A DNA stretch of 64,000 nucleotides from Strongylocentrotus droebachiensis (Eukaryota > Echinodermata > Echinoidea > Camarodonta > Strongylocentrotidae): the NCBI GenBank assembly GCA_035222895.1, contig JAVYIG010007858.1, forward strand, positions 1 to 64,000. The letters run 5' to 3'. The translations under genes and the position numbers were made by a program. The notes below the pieces were generated by a model. The model did no database searches. It was given only the letters and a program-made list of their open reading frames with translations, and was not told where the DNA came from. Each line of letters starts with the position of its first letter. The first letter of the stretch is position 1. Shown here in pieces: positions 58,560 through 64,000 of this stretch.

Positions 58560-59540
58560 ATTTTAAGAACATAGTCGTTAAATTGTTTGACCAAATATTC
58601 TTCCTGAAAACATTCCGATTATCCTCAATAAAGACAAATACAATTAAAGTTTTTATTTCAAAGAAAGACGCGTATTCTTTGCATTAGTTCTTTTTTTCGC
58701 GAGAGGATAGATTTTCTATGGTCTAGCAGTTACGGAGGCGAAAATTCTTTTACAAAATGTTGCCAGAACTCACAGATTTCCATAGCGAAACTCTTACAAA
58801 ATGATTGCTACTAAATGTTGTGTCATTTCAGATGAGTTCACATTACTAAGAATGACTGTGTCCTTTGCAATATCTTCATCGCGCTTACCTATTGTTACGT
58901 AATGCTAGGATGGGCGTGCGCGTTTAGGCTACCATGGTAGCGTATTATGTATGGGTAGCATGCATCCATCGATGATGTTTTATTGTCAAACAAACTCATT
59001 TCATCGAAATAATATTATCCCAAATAAAAGATGCTGCAAGGATGCCCATGTTTTTTCGGTGAGTCAGAAATTACTTTCTCTTTCATTTTGTTTTCAAATA
59101 TCATGATTTTCATCCTTACATGATTAGAGATAGGTAACTTGTTGACATGTGCCCCCAATATGGAGTGGAAAAAGAAAGAAAAAGAAAGAAAAAGAATACC
59201 CGTTATTGTGCTCGGTGTGATTTTAGCTATGGGCGATAAGACATTTGCTTAGGAATCAGTATTTCTGCTTGCAGTATTTTTTTTCTAGGTTCTTAGTTTT
59301 TGATGTAGGTTGCTTTTAACGCCTATCGCGTACAAAATTATGATCTGAACGTCACCAAAATTAGCACAAAAATGTAAATTATGGATTAATTTTGATTGGT
59401 CCGGAACTTGACATTTTTATATGGATTTCCGATCGAGGTCTGAATGGAGAGAAATATTTCAGGGCTTAGCAAAGCTTAAAAATCAGCAAAGCGTACAACT
59501 TGGGGAAAATAATCCTACATAATTATCTAGTTAAATAGGA
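58560..59540. other. Non-coding stretch, nothing recognised
   Basis: AT-rich sequence with an (AAAAGAAAG)n patch at about 59168-59195. No gene or transposon end was recognised. Confidence 0.45.
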
Positions 59541-59543
59541 GAC

Positions 59544-59699
59544 CTGGGACCCTTTTCACAAAAACTTGTCATCATTGACAAATGACAGTTTTTGCTAGTA
59601 TAAGCTAGTCAAATCCTTGCTTATGATTTGTTATCAGCAGATTTGTCACTGATTTTTGTCATTTGTCATTGAAAAAGGCTTCGTGAAACGAGTCCCAGT
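59544..59699. mobile_element. 156-bp MITE, CTGGGACCCTTTTCAC ends (uninterrupted relative)
   Basis: CTGGGACCCTTTTCACAAAA is mirrored by TTCGTGAAACGAGTCCCAG. In reverse orientation it shares ATCAGTGACAAATCTGC and the adjacent GATAAC with the interrupted MITE at 20061-20604. Confidence 0.85.
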
Positions 59700-60232
59700 A
59701 AGTAGGCCGCGACGACTAGGCAGTTTTAAAAAAAAAATTGTGATTACAATTTTTACGACTTACTACTGATTGTGATATCAAGATGTATCTTAACTTTGTT
59801 CCAGTGACCCACATTGCCAGGTACATTATCCCTCAGAAATTAGGCTGTATTTAAGTTTCGAGATTGTTGAAGGTGAATGAAGAGTTAGTATCAGCTCTCA
59901 CACTCGACGATGCCACAAGAAATCAGAACATTTTGAAATTAAGGAGATAGCGAGAGCTTTACCATGAGATATGACATAATGATTTGATCTCAGTGCTTGT
60001 ACGTGATTCGTTTTATAGTTGCTCAGGGTGGATCTTTGATAATTATAGGAAAGAGTTCAATGATATCATTATTATTTTAATTTTATATTTATTAATTTAT
60101 TTATTCTTTCGTTAATTATTGTTTTCTTAATGTTTTTCATATACCTTACTAAGCATCACCAAAATCACCTGGTAATGCACTTAACATGATGGCTCTAGTC
60201 TGAACAGCATGGGGTGAGGTGGAGAAGGAAAG

Positions 60233-63004
60233 CAGGCGCGGATCCAGGATTTCTTAGGGGGGGGGGCCCAAATTTGAAATTATGCGAGTCAAATATTTGT
60301 AGAGATAATCCCGGTGGCAGCTATCATACAGCGTACGTAATGGTGACCAACAGTGACGTAGTGCGGGGGGGGGGGGGGGGTCGGTGCAGGGAGGGGCGAG
60401 TTTCCCCCTCCCTCCTCCGCGAAACGCGGAAGCTTTGACGTTTCATTTAATTATTAGAAAAAGAAGACGGTTCGTTGTACCGTTCTCGAAAATAATTCTC
60501 GTCTGAATTTATTTTTTCCCCTCTCGCGCGAAGCGCGAAATTTTTTAGGATTTATTAAATTATTAGAGAAAGAAGACGATTCGTTGTAGAGTTCTCGACT
60601 CTAAATTCTCGTCTGAATTCAGGTTCCCCCCCTGAAATGAAGCTGAAGCTTTTAAGTTTCCTTAAATCATTAGAGAAAAAAGACGATTCGTTGTACCGTT
60701 TTCGAAAATAATCCTCGTCTGAATTTAGATTCTCCCCCCCCCTCCCACGCGAAGCGCGGAAGCTTTTACGTTTTATTAAATCATTAGAGAGACAAACAAT
60801 TCGTTGTACAGTTCTCGAAAATTATTCTCGTCTGAATTTAGTTTTTCCCCTCTCGCGCGAAGCGCGGAAAATTTTAGGATTTATTAAATTATTAGAGAAA
60901 GAAAACGATTCGTTGTAGAGTTCTCGACTCTAAATTCTCGTCTGAATTCAGTTCCCCCCCCTGCCCCTCCAGCGCGAAGCGCGAAAGCTTTTACGTTTCA
61001 TTAAATCATTAGAGAAACAAAACGATTCGTTGTACAGTTCTCGACTCTTAATCCTCGTCTGAATTCAGTTTACCCCTTCCGCGCGAAACGTAGAAGCTTA
61101 TACGATTCATTAAATCATTAGAGAAAGAAGACGATTCGTTGTACCGTTCTCGACTCTTAATCCTCGTCAGAATTCAGGTACCCGCACCCCCCCTCTCGCG
61201 TGAAGCGCGGAAGCTTTTAAGTTTCATAAGACTATGAGAGAAAGAAGACGATTGACTGAACAGTTCTCGACTCTTAATCCTCGTCTGAATTCAGGATCAC
61301 CCCCACCCCCTCCCGCGCGAAGCGCGGAAGCTTTTAAGTTTCCTTAAATCATTAGAAAAAAAAGACGATTCGTTGTACCGTTTTCGAAAATAATCCTCGT
61401 CTGAATTTAGATTCTCCCCCCTCCCGCGCGAAGCGCAGAAGCTTTTTTCGTTTCATTAAATCATTAGAGAAAAAAGACGATTCGTTGTACAGTTCTTGAC
61501 TCTTAATCCTCGTTTGAATTTAGTTTACCCCCTCCCCCCTCCTGCGCGAAGCGCGGAAGCTTTGACGTTTCATTAAACTATTGAAGAAAGAAGGCGATTC
61601 GTTGTACCGTTCTCGACTCTTAATCCTCGTCTGAATTCAGGTCCCCTCCCCCCTCCCGCGCGAAGCGCGGAAGCTTGAAAGTTTCATAAGATTATCAGAG
61701 AAAAAAGACGATTTGCTGTTCAGTTCTCGACTCTTAATCCTCGTCTGAATTCAGGTTCCCCCCTCCCGCGCGAAGCGCGGAAGCTTTTAATTTTCATTAC
61801 ATCATTAGAGAAAGAAGACGATTCGTTGTACCGCTCTCGAAAATAATCCTCGTCGGAATTAAGTTCCCCCCCCTCCATCCCGCGTGAAGCGCGGAAGCTT
61901 TTACGTTTCATTAAATCATAAAAGATTGAAATTACCGTTCTCGCCTCTGAATCCTTGTTTGAATTCAGGTTCCTCCTCTTCACGTTTCATAAGATTATGA
62001 GAAAAAGAAGACGATTCGCTGTACCGTTCTCGATTGTTAATCCTTGTCTGGGGCGGCGGCGAAGCCGGCCCCGGAAGCTCAGAGGTTTTAGGCGTTTAAT
62101 TAAGGTCATACATGTATGAGCATATTTTTTTTTGTATACCTTATTATTTCGTGACACTGGCAGGTAACTATTTGGCGTTGGGTCCAAGGGGCGGAGCCCC
62201 CCAAAATCAAGGGTTTTAGGCATTAAATTACCGTCAGATGAGCATCTAAGGGCCCGCCGTAGGGCCCTAGATGGGATCCAGGGGGCAGAGCCCACGGAAG
62301 CTTAGGGGTTTTAGGCATTTAATCACGGTCAGATGAGCATATTTTGATGCCTCATTATTTGTTAACACTGGCAGTTAAGTATTCTTTCTTTCTTGCTCTC
62401 ATTCTATTTTATTTCTCTTTAATATACTTTTTCAAAAAAAGTGGGGGGGGGGGGGGGAGCTCGAGGCTCCCGATCCCCGCCGTACCTCGGGCCCTGACAT
62501 GTAGGAATCCCAAGAATCATATTTCTTGCCTGGCTGCAAATTTAGGAATTTGTCATTTTCCAACAAACACATACAAACGTATAATTTACTAAAAAGTGAG
62601 GAAAAATCTCGGAAATGATGTCATTTCAGCATTATTTGTAATCCACCGTTGTGGAATTAGAAATAAACTACGTTTTAATTTGATTTCCACTAAGCCCCCC
62701 CCCCCTATCAGTACGCCAGTATCTCCTCTTTTCCTTTCCCTTTCCTTCCGCTTCTCTCTTATTTTTTTATGGGGGGGAGGGGGGGGGGGGGGGTCAACAG
62801 CCTGGGAGGCAAGGCCCTTGCGGCCCCCCGATCTCCTTCTTCCCCCTTTTCTTTTATTTTTCCTCTTCTTTCTTTCCCTTTCTCTCCTCTTTCCCTTTCT
62901 CTTCTTTTCCTTTCTTCTCTCTCTTTTTTTTTTTTTTTTTTTTTTTTTGCGGGGGGGGGGGGGGGGGGGCCAAGGCCCGCTCGGCCCCCCTGGATCCGCG
63001 CCTG
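60233..63004. mobile_element. 2.77-kb hAT element with perfect ends and 8-bp target duplication
   Basis: The ends are exact inverted copies of CAGGCGCGGATCCAGG. The perfect direct repeat AAGGAAAG flanks them (60225-60232 and 63005-63012). No transposase is recognisable, so it is non-autonomous. It carries a hairpin minisatellite (about 60404-62040), blocks at 62060-62340 shared with the hAT element at 30018-30835, and long G, C and T runs near the right end. An internal CCCTGACATG at about 62502 resembles a second, nested hAT end. Confidence 0.94.
60404..62040. repeat. ~115-bp minisatellite, about 15 units, each with a short hairpin
   Basis: Units repeat every 105-120 bp. The core is a C run, then CGCGCGAAGCGCGGAAGCTT, then a TTTCATTAAATCATTAGAGA stretch, ACGATTCGTTGTAC, GTTCTCGACTCTTAATCCTC and GTCTGAATTCAG. 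Most units contain the perfect inverted repeat CGCGC-GAA-GCGCG. The first and last units are degenerate. Reading frames across it are short and inconsistent. Confidence 0.93.
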
Positions 63005-63012
63005 AAGGAAAG

Positions 63013-64000
63013 AGGGGGGGGGGGGGGGGGAGGGGGGGGGGAGGGCGTCATAATATGTTGAACCTGGGATATACAATCAAGACACGAGCGAATAAAATAA
63101 GGCATTTCACATAAGAGCGAAGATTCTCAGTCAGTCTGCCGCATTGCTTCACCATTTTGATGTTAAAACCTTTAAGTTAAATGAGTTATCAGTCTCTTAC
63201 ATACAAGGCCCCCAAAATGTAAGAATGCTCTATATTAAATAAGCCATCATCATTGCTTCAAATGAAAGATGTGTTAATTTGTTAAAGCTGCTCTTTAACA
63301 CCACTTGTTTCGCAAGAGGGTCCCTGGATCTTTTTATTAGGACGTATTTTCTTTATACCTAACTTGATTTAGGTACGATGTGGTAATGTAAAACACAAAA
63401 TGGGGTTGTTTTTGAAGATTCTTTTTTTGCTTTACCTGTTTTGCTTACAACCCTTTCTCATGCTTCTTCCCATTTTTGCCATTCGAATGGGGAGATGACA
63501 CGGGTGGGTGGGTGACCTTGCTCGTGTGCCCCCTTAATTACGCCATGCATTCAAAAATTGCAATTCAACTTGTAAGATACTTGGTAACAATACTGATGAA
63601 TAGATTGTCACATCTATATATAAGATAATGTCCTCTCTACATCTTGTAGATAAATAAGTCTTAACTTTGTATCAATTTTGTCAACATTATTTCTTGAATC
63701 TCTGTAGACCGATTCGTCTTATCGATACAATTGGTATTCCTCTGAAATCTTGTAGATTGAGTTTTTCTATTTATACATTGGGAAACGTTTTTCTCTTTGA
63801 TCTCTTGTTTGGATTTGCCGTCTGAACGCAGCGAAGTTTATGATGAATAAAAGAAATACGTAATCCACACCACTTTGTGGATGTTTTCCATCTTGTTTTG
63901 ATCAACTTTGATGGCATTTTCTTGAAAACAACAAAGCCTTAGGCTGCATAAAACTTCCAAGTATAAAGGAAGTCTTCTCAATGCACCTTTAACGTTAGTA
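63013..64000. other. Right flank, nothing recognised
   Basis: Poly-G-rich for about 40 bp after the hAT target duplication, then AT-rich sequence with no gene or transposon end I could identify. Confidence 0.45.

Noticed and set aside
62596-63114. 172-residue frame and its minus-strand partners
   Set aside because: Low-complexity G, C and T runs at the right end of the hAT element.

Overview
The window is animal nuclear DNA: intron-split exons, dense small inverted-repeat transposons, decayed LINEs, simple repeats, and tRNA genes with internal promoters. The transposon types (ends such as GGGCCCCGTCTTACAAA, GGGACCCGTTTCACAAA and GGGCGTTTCATGAAAC), a SINE-like tail of the AAGCGCTACATAAA-(TAT)n kind, and TSP1-repeat exons suggest a marine deuterostome, most likely an echinoderm such as a sea urchin. 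This identification is inference. The window is gene-poor, with one partial protein-coding gene and a large tRNA-Pro locus.

Layout. 1-1770: GA-rich satellite ending in polypurine and poly-G. 1771-5469: no recognised gene. 5470-10972: a DNA element with imperfect terminal inverted repeats, filled by two 5'-truncated L1/Tx1-like LINE copies. 11258-20922: the 3' end of a plus-strand gene, three TSP1 exons (11881-12048, 13465-13683, 20681-20922) with phase-1 junctions and repeat-filled introns. One intron carries a hAT-like element holding a decayed C2H2 zinc-finger fragment. 20923-37500: non-coding, with many MITEs and a hAT element (30018-30835) that has a perfect 8-bp target duplication. 37519-37590: tRNA-Pro(CGG). 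37907-38674: a piggyBac-like MITE at TTAA. 39513-45330: a composite region bounded by inverted repeats, containing decayed LINE ORFs and an ORF resembling a FEN/PIN-like nuclease with a cysteine-rich tail. 47932-48003: tRNA-Pro(TGG), minus strand. 48683-58514: 32 head-to-tail tRNA-Pro(AGG) copies, mostly one per ~328 bp, with nested higher-order repeats. 60233-63004: a 2.77-kb hAT element with perfect 16-bp ends and a perfect 8-bp target duplication, carrying about 15 copies of a ~115-bp minisatellite, most with a GCGAAGC-type mini-hairpin.

Function. The only clear host genes are the TSP1-repeat protein (its 5' part must lie upstream of, or be unrecognised within, the window) and the proline tRNAs. 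All three proline isoacceptors lie within about 21 kb, and the AGG isoacceptor has been amplified into an array whose repeat hierarchy and paired mutations point to unequal exchange or segmental duplication. The rest is mobile DNA and its derivatives. No prokaryotic operons, CRISPR arrays or rRNA genes were seen.
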